Under the pieces are notes generated by a model, which saw only the letters and a list, made by a program, of their open reading frames with translations, made no database searches and was not told where the DNA came from. A DNA stretch of 64,000 nucleotides from an uncultured Clostridia bacterium. GTDB taxonomy: Bacteria > Bacillota > Clostridia > Oscillospirales > Acutalibacteraceae. Position 1 is the stretch's first letter; each line of letters begins with the position of its first letter. Location of the stretch: contig CAMVLW010000003.1 in assembly GCA_947168445.1 (NCBI GenBank), forward strand, positions 16,182 to 80,181, in the 5' to 3' direction. This document shows, piece after piece, positions 1 to 10,964 of this stretch. A program made the position numbers and the translations under genes.

Positions 1-3000
1 CAACGGTTTCTTCGCTGTCCTCCGAGGGTGTTTCAAGCACCGCAAGGTCGCTGTCGGTGACAACGCTGACGGTGTGAACGCCGTCGCTCACCACCCATTT
101 CGCGGTGATTCCTGTAGCATACGGAACGCCCTTTTTGAGGGTGTCCGCGCTGACCTTGACGGTCTTGATGATTTTGCCGTCAATATAGAAGCGGACATTG
201 ACCGCCTTGGAAATATCGGTGTTCGGCGTGAGGGCAGCGGTCAGTGTGAGAGTGCCGCCCTGCGCGATTCTGCCGCCGGTCATGCCGGTGGGATATTCAA
301 CGGTGAGTTCTGTCGCAATTTCCGCCTTGTCAACCGTGAACGCGGCGGTTTCAAAGGAAACGGCGTTGTCGGAGGAATCGGTTTCGACAAGCAGCGGGTC
401 GTCTGCGGCGATAAGCACAGTGTGCTTGCCGGAAACAGGTGCTTCGTAGAAATTCACGGCTCTCGAAGCGCCCGGCGCGAGCGTGACAGAAAGTGTATCC
501 GCAAGCGCACCGTCAAGATAGAGCGAAACGGTAAAGCTTGCGCTTGCTCTGCCGGAGTTGGCGACGGTCGCGGAGTAAATCACCTTTTCTTCCGAGGTGA
601 GCGCCGCGGTTTTGTCGAGCGTGGCGGCATTGCGCCAGTCGCCGTTTGTCACCGCGATTTCGGCAAAATCGGTCTGCTGCGCGTTGTAGCTGACGGTTTT
701 GCTGTTGTTTTGCTTGTTAGATTCCTTGAGGGTGTCAAGCAGATCGTTGGCAACAATCTTGATAATCTGCGCGCCCTTTTCGGCGGTGTAGGTAAAGGAA
801 ACGGTTTTCTCCTCCCCTACTGCAAGTCCGCCGCTGATGGTCTGATAGCCGCGGTAAACGCCGTTGAGATAGAAGCCCGCAAGGAACGCCATATCGGCGG
901 GAACCACACCGAACGCCGCTTCGCTGTTGACAATCGCCGCGTCAACGCGCACGGTGTCATTTTCCTGAATGGTGTTGCTGCCGCTGACAAGCGTATATTC
1001 GCCGTCGGTCGCGCCCATTCTGTAAACCGTAATGGCGGAAACGAGCAAATCGGGTCGTCTGTCGATAACCCTGACCGCCTTGGTGACAGAGGAGGAAGCG
1101 CCTCTCTGGTCGGTGGCGGTGAGAGTAACGGTGTAGTCGCCCGGGGTTAAGTAACGGTGGGTAATGGTTTTGCCGTTCTTCACGGCGCCGTCGCCCATGT
1201 TCCAGACAAAGGTGAGATTTTCGCTCTCGCCGTCGTCGCTGTCAGTGGACAATGCGGCGCTGTAGGTTTCGGTATCCGAGGAGTCGACCGTCGCCTTTGC
1301 GGTGATCACCGCATGCGGCGCGTGGTTGACGGGATAAGCGCTTGTGACAATATCCTTCGCGCAGGCTTCGGCTGTAAAGGTCAGCGCCGCCGCGCTTTCG
1401 GGAACGGTGAAGTCAAAGGTGAAGGAATGGCTGCCGGGTGCAAGACCGGAGAAGTCCTTTTCCGCGACGGTGACAATCGAATTGCCTGTATTCGCTTTCA
1501 AAACAAGCGTGCCTGCCGCCTTTGCGGGACCGTTATTCGTGAAATTCACGGTAATCTTCATCAGTTGTCCGGCTGTGGGAACCGCCACATTGAGCATAAC
1601 GGATTTAAACTCAATGGAAAATACCGAGGTAGGAACCGCGCTGACGGGACCCGCCGCAGCGGAAATGTTGCCCGCTCTGTCAACGGAGCGGAACCAATAG
1701 TAATAGCGAACGCCGTCGCTCAATCCGCTGTCCGAATAGCTGCCGGACGCGGTTTCTCCCACGCTTTCAAGCGTATAGGGATCGGCATTGGAATCGGTGG
1801 AACGCAGAATTTGGGTATAATAAACGTCCGTTGGCGCCGCCGTAAAGCTGAGAGTAACGGTTCCGCCGCTCATGCCGTCCTGCGCCTTTAAATTGGTGGG
1901 GGCTGCGGGCGGAACGGAGTCGTATTTATATTTTGCGTAATACCAAGAGGAAGCGTAAGCCGCGCCGCCGTTGTTTTCGGCATTGACGCGCACGGCGAAC
2001 CAAGCGCCCTCCTGCAAGCCCGCAAGCGCGGAGAAGTCAATGGTTGTCGCCGCTTGGAACGCGCGGTGACCGAAGCCCGCGAGCATGGTTTGGTCAATTT
2101 CAATCTGCTCAATGCCGTCGGTAATCACGGCAAGGGGCTGCCATGTGAGGGTTTCATCCGGCTCAACGGCGGAGCTTGTGCCGATGTAGGCGTATTCAAA
2201 GGTGAAGCGCTTGACGCGGATTCTGTCGGAAGCGACGGCGGTGACGGTTAAGTCGCCGTTGAAGCTGGAAGAACGCAGCGGGTCGAGATACACAACCGTC
2301 GGCGGCGTCTTTTGCTCGCCCGGAAGCGCGGTGACGATGTTGGAGAATTCTCCCAAGGTATCGCCCGCAAGCGCGCGCACCTTATACCGGTAAGCAACGG
2401 TCGGGTCAAGCTCGTCGTCCACATAAACGCTGTCGGCATTGGTGATTTCCGCCAGCAACTCAAACGCGCCGTTGTTTTCCGCGCGGTAAATCTGATAGCC
2501 GGTCACGTCAAGGCGGAGCACCGACTGCCAGCCGAGTGCGATTTTGCGTTCACCCGGCTCTGCCATAAGTGAAGCGGGCGCCGCAACACTGTCGCCCAAG
2601 GCGTACGCGTTGGTGATCCACTCGCTCTTGTTGCCTGTGGGGTCGAGCACACGGAAGCGCACGAAGATATTCTGCGATGCGCCCGCGCGCACCTTGGAGA
2701 AGTCCACGGTGACGTTTCTGCCGTCAAGTTCGCCGTGATAGAGTTCGGCATAAACGGCGTTCACGTCGTCATAACTCTTCCATTCCACTATCACAGAGGA
2801 CACCTTCACGTTGTCATAGGCTTCGAGGGTGAAGGTCTGCGAGGTTGAAATATGCGCTTTTTCAGCGGGTGATACCGCTCTGAGAACCGGCGCGGAATCA
2901 TCCCTAATCATTGAAACAGCCTGCTCTGTCACTGCCGCTTCGCTTGTCACCTGCTGACCCGCAACGGTTGAGGCGGCGACAACGGCGTAATAATACGCGG

Positions 3001-6000
3001 TGCCGACCTGCGCTGTGATGTCGTTATAGGAGCGCGCGGTGGTTTCTGCAATCAGATTGCCGTCGCTGACAATATTCTGCTGAGCGGTGCTTCTGTAAAT
3101 ATAATAGGTTTCGGTGTTGGACACATTTTCCCAACGGATGTTGATTTTTCCGATTTCGGAGGAGGAAGTGACATACTCCGGCGCAAAAAGCTTTAAGCCG
3201 ATTTCAAACGTCAGCAGCTTGCTGCCGAAGTTTGCGCTACCGTAATATTCGGCATAAATATTTTGTATGCCAATCCATGAGGAATCGGTTGCGGGAACGG
3301 TGTATTCCACAACAGCTGTGCCGCCGGCATTGAATCTGCCCTCGGCAAAGTAGCGCTTGTTGTTGTCGATGACTCTGTAGAGCCGCAGGACAACGCCTTG
3401 CTTTGCAACGGTGGAGACTGCCGTAAAGGTGAGCCTGTCGCCGAGCATAACGCTGTCAAGGCTGTCTGTTCCGTTCACCTTTACGGTGAGGTCATACTTC
3501 TCCTCACCCGCGAACAAAACTCCCGTATTCAAAAAGCTGCTGCGGTTGCCCGCGAGGTCAACAGCGCTGAGCAGATAGACATAATATCTGCCGGAGGAAA
3601 TGCCGTTTTCAGCGCTTCTCGCGGCGGTATCGGTGGAAATGACGGAATAATAATACTGATTCGCGTAGGTTTCGGGGTCGCCTGCGAGGTTCTGCGCCTT
3701 TTCCAATCCGGAGAACTCATAGCGGCGCACCTCAATTTGGTTGAGCGCTTCAATGCCCGCGGGAATTGTCCAGCTGACATTTGCGACAAGGCGCTCGTAG
3801 CTGTATTCGCTGTTCGGTCCGTTGACCGCAATCGTGCCGCCGATTGTGCCGCCGCTGAGGTCGGGCGCGGAATTGTCAACCGTAATCGGGGTTTCAAAAT
3901 AATCGCTGAGGTTCGAGAAATCGGTGACGGTCAGCGTGAGTTTGTAGGAGCCGTCGGGAATATAGCGCTTTCCGCTTTCATCTGTCAGAGCGGCTGCTCC
4001 GGCGTAATCACCCAAATCAAGGGTGTTGAGCGTTGCGCCCTCATTGCAGCGCACGCCGATGATACCGTTGTCATAATTGCGGCGGTAGCCCCAATAGTAG
4101 GTGCTTGTGTCGGTGACGTCATACGTCCATTCGGCATAGACATTGCCTGCCGCGTCAATCACGGTGACAAGCAGGGTGTGGACATAGTTGTTATCCACCG
4201 CGTCAGCCTTAAAGTTAATATTGCCGTTGGTGTTGGTGCCTGCGAGGGTGGTGGTGTCGGCGCTGAATTTGCCCTCGGGAGCGGTAATATCGGCAAGCGG
4301 TGTGATGTTCTGCGATTTGGCGGTTTTGTCACCGAGACCGCCGGTGGAGGTGAGCACGCTCACCATGAAATAATAAGCGCCGGTGTATTTTGACGCGTCA
4401 AGCGGAATGAAGGCGCTTGTCTCGCCGGGGGCAACGTCGGTTTCGGAGAACAGACTGTTGCCGTTTGCTTTATAGGCATACATGCGGTAGCCGTATTCGG
4501 GCGTGCCGTCCAAAACGCCCTCGGGCAACGCGACCTTGTTCCAACTGACGGTCGCGCCTGCGTTTTTGGCGGTGACGGAAAGACCTGTGGGCGGGTCGAT
4601 TTTGACATAGGTATAGGCTGCGGTTTTGACAAGCGACTTGTTGCCGGCGGAATCAAGCGCGTAGGCAACAAGTTCAACGGTATCGCCGTTTTGAAGCGCA
4701 ATACCTCTGTAATTTCCGTTATAGTCGCCGTCGTTGTTGTAATACAGCCGGCTGATGTTAACGGACGCGGTGACGGAAGAAATTCTGTCGGTAGGATACG
4801 CGCTCAGGGCATAGCCGCCGTTGTGATTCGCGTCGTATGAATCGCTCTTGAACCAGCTGCCGCCGTTGACGCGGTATTCAATCACGACCTCTTTAACGAG
4901 CTGGTCGTCGCTGACATTCACGGAAATCACCGAGGAATTGTCCACGTTGACCTTGCCGGAGGTGTTGATAATCTCGCTGATTTCGGGCGCGCCTTCGTCG
5001 TCGAGCAGCTTGATAGCGGGCGTGCTCAGGGTGCAGACCCACACCACATCGGAGCCGTCAAAAATATCGGACTGCCACTTTTCCATGGCAACGGAATTGT
5101 CCTTGACGAGCTTTGCGTAGAAGATATAGTATCTTTCGGGGCGCAGGTAGTATTCGTCATAGTTCGGCTCAACCGGCAGCTTGTCGTTGCGGGTAAAGCG
5201 GTAGGTCAATTCGCCGTTGACAATATAATCGGTGATATTGATGGTAGAGTTGCCGTCACTGCGGACAGAATAATATTCTACCTTGGCGTAGTCGAGAATA
5301 TGGTCGAGGAAATCGTTCATCATTTCCTCGGTGAGGTTCACGCTCTTCCAGTACGGAATGAAAACGTCGCAGATTTGCTGCCGTGTGTAGCTGTCAAACT
5401 CAGGCACGAGCGGCTCGATATAGAAACGGTCGGTGCCTGCGGTGACCTTCAGCGGGTCAAGCGGCGTTCTTTTTACGTCGTTTTCATAAACCCTGAATTC
5501 CTCATAGCGCCAGTCGGAGGTATTGCCTGCGGTATCGGTGACACGGACGCCGGCATAATAGACGCCGGGCATAACGTACTTCAGGCTGTAGTCGGCGCAG
5601 AAGGTGCGCTCGCCGTTAAACTGCACGTCAGCCTTGGGATAGTAGTAGGTTGCAGGCTCCGGGAAGCCCTCGGCAGGTGTGTAAACATAACTTCCCTCTT
5701 CCCCGCTGCGGGTGAAGTAGGCGATGTTCAGGCTGTAGAGCCTTCCGTCGTCCCACGCTCTGACGCTGGTGTAGCGGTTGCCGTAACCGCCTTGGCTGTT
5801 GTTGTATGCGGAAATGCCTCTGACAACCGGCGCTTGTGTGTCTGCACCGGCGGAGAGGTTTTTCTTATAGACATAATCGAGCGCAATGTCGTAATCGTCA
5901 TACGCTTCCTGCCGCTGTCTGACGGTGAAGGTGGGATATTGCAGCGGATCAACGTAAACAAGTCTGCTGCCGTTTTCGGCAGAGGTGCTGTCATAGCGGT

Positions 6001-9000
6001 ACCAGCCGGTGTCGCCGAACCATTTGCCGTTTTCATCATAGAAATCGAAGTCAAAGCGGTAACCGGGCTTGGGCGTCCAATGGATAACAACGCCGGAGGA
6101 AGCCTGCGTCACGGTGTAATCCTGCGGCGCGGGAATTTCCTCTGCAAGAACGGTGAAGGTTTTAACCGCCTTGTTGCCGTTTGCGTCGGTAACGGTGTAG
6201 CGGAAGGTGTATTCGTTTCCGGGTGTGAGAGAAACATAGCGCAGCGTTTTTTTGAAGGTATAGTCCTTGGTGCGCACGCTGTCGCTGCTGTCAATGCGCT
6301 GATACTGCTCGTCGCTCTCGGATGAAAGCTTGTAATCGAGCAAATATGATTTTACTCTTTGGTTATCGGTTGCATTGGTGAAGATGGTGCAGGCGTTGGA
6401 AATGTTATCCGTTTCAACACCGCCCGGAAGGAGGAAATAGAAGTCGTTGATCACAGGCGCTTCATCATCCTCGGGAAGCACATAGAGCGGTGAAGAATAT
6501 TCGGTTCTGAACCAGCCTGTGTTGTTGTGTCGGTCAAACACGCCGTAGTTCCACTGCCCCCACTGACCTTTCAGATAAATTTCCGCGAGATAGATGTATT
6601 CGGTGCCGGCTTCAAGATTGTCGCTGAGGTCAAAGCCAATCCAGCCGCTGTCGGCGTGGATATCGCCGACTCTCGAATAGTCGCTTGCATTTCTGGCTCT
6701 GCGCCAAACCCTGACATAATCATAGTTGCTGTTGTCCTCAAGATATGCCTTGATAACAGCCTTTGCCTGCGCTTCGGTTCCGTCTGCCGAGCCGGTGATG
6801 CTTTCGATGGTTTTTCCCTTGTTGACGGTGATGTAGGTGAAAAGCTCGTCAACGGTTTTGTCGGGAACGGTGATGTTATTTACGTCAATCTCCATGCCGT
6901 CCATCCTCGGCGTGACCTTTAAGCCGCCGAGACGCGGATAGGTGAAGTCGCCCTCGTTTGTTACACAGTGGGCACGGAAATAGACAATCGCCTTTTGACC
7001 TGCCGAAGAAGCTTCATCGGCATAGAAGGTCAACCGCCAGTCGCCGGCGGTGAGGAACGGTCCGCTGTCATACCAAATGCCGTCGGGATACGGAAGATTG
7101 AACCAGCAGTCGTCAATCGTGACATACGCGCCGTTTTCAAGCTTTTGCAGCTTGACATTCACGCTGCATTCGGAATCAAAGACGCCATTGTGCCGGATGG
7201 TGCGCAAATAATCAAAGAAATATTTGTAGCCGGCGGGTACGGTAATATCCACAGACTGGCTCATGCCGTCCGCTACAACCGGAAGATAGTATTCAGCGGA
7301 GGACTGATTATTGGCAACCTCGGGCAGCGCAAAGGCTTCAACCTCGGTGGATTCGATAAACTGCATGCCGTTTGAGGATTTTCCCCAATACATCGCGCTT
7401 TCGTCAACGCTCGCCTCCCACACCGCCATAGCGGTAAAGGTAAGGTTGCGGTCAAACTGAACCGGTGCGGTGTACTCATAATAGCTGTTGGCGTCGCTGA
7501 CGCGCGTGCCCAAATCGACATTGTATTTTAATGAATAGTAAAGCTTTGCGCTTTCGGATTCTGTTGAAAGCGTAATGGTGTTGCCGTCAACGGTGACAAC
7601 AGGCAGCGAGGGCACGCTGCGAATATAGCCTCGGTTGTCGGATGAGAAATAATACACCTCATTGCCAACGGTCACACGCGCGCCGGCACGCAGATAAACG
7701 CCCCAAGCCTTGCGGTAATCGGGATTATCCGAAAGCTGCGCAATATCGGCAAGCGTGATTTCACCGGGGACGAACAAGGCGGAGCTTTCCCCGAGGGTGC
7801 CGTCGTCGTTAAAAACGCGGGAATAATAGGATGGAGTATAATAATACTCAACGCTGATTTCCTCTCCGGGGAAGAACACATCCCAATCGGTTTTATTGAT
7901 ATAGAGCCTGCCGGTTTTGTCGATGATAACGTCCTCGCTTCCGCTCAGGCTGCTCCAAGCGTAGGCGGTTCTGTTGCCGTTTTCGTCAACCGCGTACATA
8001 TCAAAAATGCCCGCGTAGCCGAAAAAGCCTGAGTAAACGCTGCCGAGCGTGCCGGTCTCGGGGTGATAGACCGCCGCCTTGATTCTGACAACGGGCTTTT
8101 CGGAACCGACATAGACAACGGAGCGGTTGCTTTGAACAGACGGTGAACTGAGCGTCGGCGCTGCGGGCTCCGAGCCGTCTGTCGTCAGGTTATAGTAAAT
8201 CACGGCGTCGCTGTTCAGGCTGACGGGGTACAGATAATAGCCGCGGTCGGAAATATACTTTTCGCCCATGTCCGTCACAGCGCCGTTAAAGAAAACTCTG
8301 TCGTCGGCTGTCGCTGTGAAGTTTTTCAGCCTGACATGGTAAACTCTCAGATAATCGGGACGGATTGTCAGCGTATAAGTGCCTGCGGGAACGGCGCTGC
8401 TGCTGTAAAAATGAAGCCGTCCGCCCGACTCTGTATTCGCGAGAATATCCAGGCGGGTTCCCACCGCGTCGTCGAGATAGGGATAATAGATATCGTAACC
8501 GGCATAACCGCCGTCCTGAACCGTTTCGCGGTAAATATCAAAGGAGATGATTCCCGGCTCGGTCAGGGTGAAGGAAATGGTCTGCGGCTTTTCAACAACC
8601 GCACCTTCGCCGTTATCCATCTCGCTGACGTAGAAATCAAGCGTATCGGTGAAGGAATACGGCGCGGAAAGCGTGCCGAGCGCATACACGCCGCCCTCGG
8701 CAATCACTTCGGTTTCGGCGGAATAGCTGCCGTCGCTGTAGCTCACAGCGCGGACGCGGCGGTTGAGCCCGCCGAGAGAAAACGCGCCTGTGTAGGGCTT
8801 TCTGGTAGCGGAATCCACCGGACTGGTGCCGTCAACGGTGTAGTAGATTGCACCGCCGTCATTCACAATCGTCACCGTGCCGTTTGTGGCGGTAATGCGC
8901 GGCGCGGAAGCGGAAACGGTGATGTTCATTTGCGACACACTGCCGTTAATGCTCTCGGTGCCGTTGGATAGCTTGGAAAACGCCCTGACGGTGACGACCT

Positions 9001-10681
9001 CGCCCTTGCTGTAGTCAGCCGTGCTGATGGGTCCCGTGTAGAGCGTGCCGTTCTGCACCGGGTCGCTGCCGTCGAGGGTATAGTAAATTTCGGAGGTGTA
9101 ATTTTCGGGAACACCGGAGCTTTGCAGGGTGATTTCCGACGAAGCTGTGCTGCCGGACGCGCCGGTGTCAGCTAAACGAATCAGCGGCAATTCATAGATA
9201 ACAAAGCTGCCGTCCTCGCCCGCATAGCCTGTGTTGGTTTCGCTGTCAACCAAAATGGCATAGAGCGCCACATCGTCAACATTGATTTCCCCACTGACAT
9301 CAAAGGTGCCGTCCGCCTTTGTCCAGCCGTCGAGCGTTTTGAGATTGCCGATTTTGCCCACGCTGTAATAAACCGAGTCGTAATTGCCGCCGTAAAGCGA
9401 CTTGGCACTCAGCTTGCAGGGATAATATAACACGTCGGTTTCGTCTAACTCATTGGAGAAAACAGGAGAAGGCGTGAGCGTAAGCGGATAGCTGCCCTCG
9501 CAAACAGCGGAGGTATAGACCGCCTCGCCGTTTTTCTCATACACACAGATTCCCTTATAATTTAAGGAAACATCGCCGCTGAGCTTGTCGAGCATTTCAT
9601 TGAGATAGCCCGGCTCGCTGTCGGACAGCTTGAAATCGTAGTCGTCTGCTGTCGGAACAGCCGCTTCTTCATTCACAGCCACCTTGAGATAATAAGTCTG
9701 TGTGATGTTTTTAACGGTTGCGCCGGAAAGATTGAGATAATCGGTCATGCGAAGGTTGTAGGTTCCTTCGCCGCCGTACATGCCGATTTTCCGCTCGCAA
9801 TCGAGCTCCCAGAAGTTCGTGCTGACAAACGTGCCCTTGATTGCCTTGCCGCTTTCGTCGGTCATAACAGCGGCAACGCGGGCGTAATTGTCGGCAAAGG
9901 GAATGGTCACGTGGTCGGTGTATTCCGTCCAGCCGCTGTCCTCCGCCGTGAAATCAAAGGCGGGGTCGGCTTTGTAGGCTTCAATCGCGGAATTCTGCGC
10001 GGTGAAATACACCTTTGCGCCCTCGGGCTCGTTGGCGGTGGTGAGGGTCACTGTGTCGCCGGGCGTGAGGTAATACTCATTCGCGAGCTCGCTTGTTCCC
10101 CACCGTGCAAACAGTCCGCTGCCGGTGCCGAAGGTAATTCTCGGCGCAAACGGAAGGGCTTCATCCGCGTCGGTTTCGGGCGTGACAGATGGGGTGTCCT
10201 TGGGATTTTCGGGACTGAGCGGCGTATTGCCGTCGCCGGGCTTGGTAACGGGAACCGTGTCGGTTCTCGTTCCGGGCGCGTCAAGGCGCGCCGGATTGCC
10301 CACAACCGCCTGCTGTGAAATATCAGTGATAACAACGGAATAATCGCCGTTGTTGCTCTCTGATGTTTCCTCTGCGGCAGCGAGCGCTTCAAAGCCGGGA
10401 AGGAATACATTCTGCACAACGGCGTTTGTCATCTCGGCAAAACTCTGCGCCGCTGCTTTTTCGGCGGCTGCGGCGCCGGGCAGAATGATTTGTCCGCTGC
10501 CTGTATTCTGCGGTTTCTCCTCAACAGCCTGCGGCAAAACCGGGTTCTCCGCCACAGGCGGCGACTCCGTACTTCGCTCAACCGCATTGAAAACAAACGG
10601 CGCATGAATACATGCTCCCGCCGACAGCGCCGCTGTCAGCAGCAGCGCCATCGTTTTTTTCAATAATCGTTTTTTCTTCAT
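1..10681 (-). CDS. Giant secreted multi-domain (FN3/chitobiase-C/PKD/CARDB) surface protein, partial
   Basis: One reading frame stays open from the ATG at 10681 to the left edge (at least 3,560 codons, stop outside the window). I translated it through both ends and the frame agrees. GAGGTG lies 5 bases before the ATG. The start encodes a signal peptide (MKKKRLLKKTMALLLTAALS, then a small-residue cleavage region). The rest is all-beta modules: two chitobiase-C-like units near residues 530 and 605 (YYTLDGSDP, YYTVDGTSP), many fibronectin-III-like and Ig-like units (for example GYQIYRAENNG, AYDNVKVSSVIVEW), a PKD domain near residues 3115-3205 (WNMGDG, PGDYTVTLTATD) and three CARDB-like units from about 3206 to the edge (ESNKQNNSKTV, ETDSSDNAVSF). 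No catalytic domain or LPXTG is visible in the part seen. An adhesin or scaffold is likely. The C-terminus (dockerin, anchor or enzyme) is unseen. Confidence 0.9.
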   Translation of the reverse strand, partial: MKKKRLLKKTMALLLTAALSAGACIHAPFVFNAVERSTESPPVAENPVLPQAVEEKPQNTGSGQIILPGAAAAEKAAAQSFAEMTNAVVQNVFLPGFEALAAAEETSESNNGDYSVVITDISQQAVVGNPARLDAPGTRTDTVPVTKPGDGNTPLSPENPKDTPSVTPETDADEALPFAPRITFGTGSGLFARWGTSELANEYYLTPGDTVTLTTANEPEGAKVYFTAQNSAIEAYKADPAFDFTAEDSGWTEYTDHVTIPFADNYARVAAVMTDESGKAIKGTFVSTNFWELDCERKIGMYGGEGTYNLRMTDYLNLSGATVKNITQTYYLKVAVNEEAAVPTADDYDFKLSDSEPGYLNEMLDKLSGDVSLNYKGICVYEKNGEAVYTSAVCEGSYPLTLTPSPVFSNELDETDVLYYPCKLSAKSLYGGNYDSVYYSVGKIGNLKTLDGWTKADGTFDVSGEINVDDVALYAILVDSETNTGYAGEDGSFVIYELPLIRLADTGASGSTASSEITLQSSGVPENYTSEIYYTLDGSDPVQNGTLYTGPISTADYSKGEVVTVRAFSKLSNGTESINGSVSQMNITVSASAPRITATNGTVTIVNDGGAIYYTVDGTSPVDSATRKPYTGAFSLGGLNRRVRAVSYSDGSYSAETEVIAEGGVYALGTLSAPYSFTDTLDFYVSEMDNGEGAVVEKPQTISFTLTEPGIISFDIYRETVQDGGYAGYDIYYPYLDDAVGTRLDILANTESGGRLHFYSSSAVPAGTYTLTIRPDYLRVYHVRLKNFTATADDRVFFNGAVTDMGEKYISDRGYYLYPVSLNSDAVIYYNLTTDGSEPAAPTLSSPSVQSNRSVVYVGSEKPVVRIKAAVYHPETGTLGSVYSGFFGYAGIFDMYAVDENGNRTAYAWSSLSGSEDVIIDKTGRLYINKTDWDVFFPGEEISVEYYYTPSYYSRVFNDDGTLGESSALFVPGEITLADIAQLSDNPDYRKAWGVYLRAGARVTVGNEVYYFSSDNRGYIRSVPSLPVVTVDGNTITLSTESESAKLYYSLKYNVDLGTRVSDANSYYEYTAPVQFDRNLTFTAMAVWEASVDESAMYWGKSSNGMQFIESTEVEAFALPEVANNQSSAEYYLPVVADGMSQSVDITVPAGYKYFFDYLRTIRHNGVFDSECSVNVKLQKLENGAYVTIDDCWFNLPYPDGIWYDSGPFLTAGDWRLTFYADEASSAGQKAIVYFRAHCVTNEGDFTYPRLGGLKVTPRMDGMEIDVNNITVPDKTVDELFTYITVNKGKTIESITGSADGTEAQAKAVIKAYLEDNSNYDYVRVWRRARNASDYSRVGDIHADSGWIGFDLSDNLEAGTEYIYLAEIYLKGQWGQWNYGVFDRHNNTGWFRTEYSSPLYVLPEDDEAPVINDFYFLLPGGVETDNISNACTIFTNATDNQRVKSYLLDYKLSSESDEQYQRIDSSDSVRTKDYTFKKTLRYVSLTPGNEYTFRYTVTDANGNKAVKTFTVLAEEIPAPQDYTVTQASSGVVIHWTPKPGYRFDFDFYDENGKWFGDTGWYRYDSTSAENGSRLVYVDPLQYPTFTVRQRQEAYDDYDIALDYVYKKNLSAGADTQAPVVRGISAYNNSQGGYGNRYTSVRAWDDGRLYSLNIAYFTRSGEEGSYVYTPAEGFPEPATYYYPKADVQFNGERTFCADYSLKYVMPGVYYAGVRVTDTAGNTSDWRYEEFRVYENDVKRTPLDPLKVTAGTDRFYIEPLVPEFDSYTRQQICDVFIPYWKSVNLTEEMMNDFLDHILDYAKVEYYSVRSDGNSTINITDYIVNGELTYRFTRNDKLPVEPNYDEYYLRPERYYIFYAKLVKDNSVAMEKWQSDIFDGSDVVWVCTLSTPAIKLLDDEGAPEISEIINTSGKVNVDNSSVISVNVSDDQLVKEVVIEYRVNGGSWFKSDSYDANHNGGYALSAYPTDRISSVTASVNISRLYYNNDGDYNGNYRGIALQNGDTVELVAYALDSAGNKSLVKTAAYTYVKIDPPTGLSVTAKNAGATVSWNKVALPEGVLDGTPEYGYRMYAYKANGNSLFSETDVAPGETSAFIPLDASKYTGAYYFMVSVLTSTGGLGDKTAKSQNITPLADITAPEGKFSADTTTLAGTNTNGNINFKADAVDNNYVHTLLVTVIDAAGNVYAEWTYDVTDTSTYYWGYRRNYDNGIIGVRCNEGATLNTLDLGDYAGAAALTDESGKRYIPDGSYKLTLTVTDFSNLSDYFETPITVDNSAPDLSGGTIGGTIAVNGPNSEYSYERLVANVSWTIPAGIEALNQIEVRRYEFSGLEKAQNLAGDPETYANQYYYSVISTDTAARSAENGISSGRYYVYLLSAVDLAGNRSSFLNTGVLFAGEEKYDLTVKVNGTDSLDSVMLGDRLTFTAVSTVAKQGVVLRLYRVIDNNKRYFAEGRFNAGGTAVVEYTVPATDSSWIGIQNIYAEYYGSANFGSKLLTFEIGLKLFAPEYVTSSSEIGKINIRWENVSNTETYYIYRSTAQQNIVSDGNLIAETTARSYNDITAQVGTAYYYAVVAASTVAGQQVTSEAAVTEQAVSMIRDDSAPVLRAVSPAEKAHISTSQTFTLEAYDNVKVSSVIVEWKSYDDVNAVYAELYHGELDGRNVTVDFSKVRAGASQNIFVRFRVLDPTGNKSEWITNAYALGDSVAAPASLMAEPGERKIALGWQSVLRLDVTGYQIYRAENNGAFELLAEITNADSVYVDDELDPTVAYRYKVRALAGDTLGEFSNIVTALPGEQKTPPTVVYLDPLRSSSFNGDLTVTAVASDRIRVKRFTFEYAYIGTSSAVEPDETLTWQPLAVITDGIEQIEIDQTMLAGFGHRAFQAATTIDFSALAGLQEGAWFAVRVNAENNGGAAYASSWYYAKYKYDSVPPAAPTNLKAQDGMSGGTVTLSFTAAPTDVYYTQILRSTDSNADPYTLESVGETASGSYSDSGLSDGVRYYYWFRSVDRAGNISAAAGPVSAVPTSVFSIEFKSVMLNVAVPTAGQLMKITVNFTNNGPAKAAGTLVLKANTGNSIVTVAEKDFSGLAPGSHSFTFDFTVPESAAALTFTAEACAKDIVTSAYPVNHAPHAVITAKATVDSSDTETYSAALSTDSDDGESENLTFVWNMGDGAVKNGKTITHRYLTPGDYTVTLTATDQRGASSSVTKAVRVIDRRPDLLVSAITVYRMGATDGEYTLVSGSNTIQENDTVRVDAAIVNSEAAFGVVPADMAFLAGFYLNGVYRGYQTISGGLAVGEEKTVSFTYTAEKGAQIIKIVANDLLDTLKESNKQNNSKTVSYNAQQTDFAEIAVTNGDWRNAATLDKTAALTSEEKVIYSATVANSGRASASFTVSLYLDGALADTLSVTLAPGASRAVNFYEAPVSGKHTVLIAADDPLLVETDSSDNAVSFETAAFTVDKAEIATELTVEYPTGMTGGRIAQGGTLTLTAALTPNTDISKAVNVRFYIDGKIIKTVKVSADTLKKGVPYATGITAKWVVSDGVHTVSVVTDSDLAVLETPSEDSEETV

Positions 10682-10711
10682 AACAGCACCTCAATAATCC
10701 TTAATGCAAGT

Positions 10712-10732
10712 GCAATTTCTGACGGAAATTGC
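10712..10732. other. Hairpin in the 5' leader of the giant gene
   Basis: GCAATTTC (10712-10719) and GAAATTGC (10725-10732) form a perfect 8-bp stem around a 5-base loop, in the predicted leader of the giant minus-strand gene and about 30 bases before its start codon. It is not followed by a U-tract, so it is not a terminator. It could stabilise the mRNA or be an operator. Confidence 0.4.
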
Positions 10733-10771
10733 GTGTTCTGACAAACAGCAATATCCTATCATTACTCTTTC

Positions 10772-10800
10772 ACTTTAGCATATTAATACCTATAGGTCAA
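10772..10800 (-). promoter_or_regulatory. Sigma-A-type promoter of the giant surface-protein gene
   Basis: Read on the minus strand, TTGACC (10800-10795), a 17-base spacer and TAAAGT (10777-10772) make a good -35/-10 pair. They would start a leader of roughly 85 bases before the ATG at 10681. The palindrome CCTATAGG (10789-10796) overlaps the -35 and spacer and could be an operator. Confidence 0.55.
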
Positions 10801-10964
10801 GGATATTACACAAAAAAGCCATTGCATGTGTGTGAAAACTATGAAATTCGCGCAAGGTTTTTCCTTTGTATGATTTAGACTTGCCAAATTGTGTAACCTA
10901 TATACTTTTCACAAGGCAAAGGGTATAATGATTATATCTGTGATTCTGAAATTGAGGGGTTATT

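Noticed and set aside
74..10607. Plus-strand open frames such as 74-1150, 1157-1891, 3398-4393, 5300-6325 and 8336-8971
   Set aside because: They are antisense to the continuous giant minus-strand gene; their translations are Arg/Gly/Val-rich low-quality sequence with no ribosome binding sites or domains.
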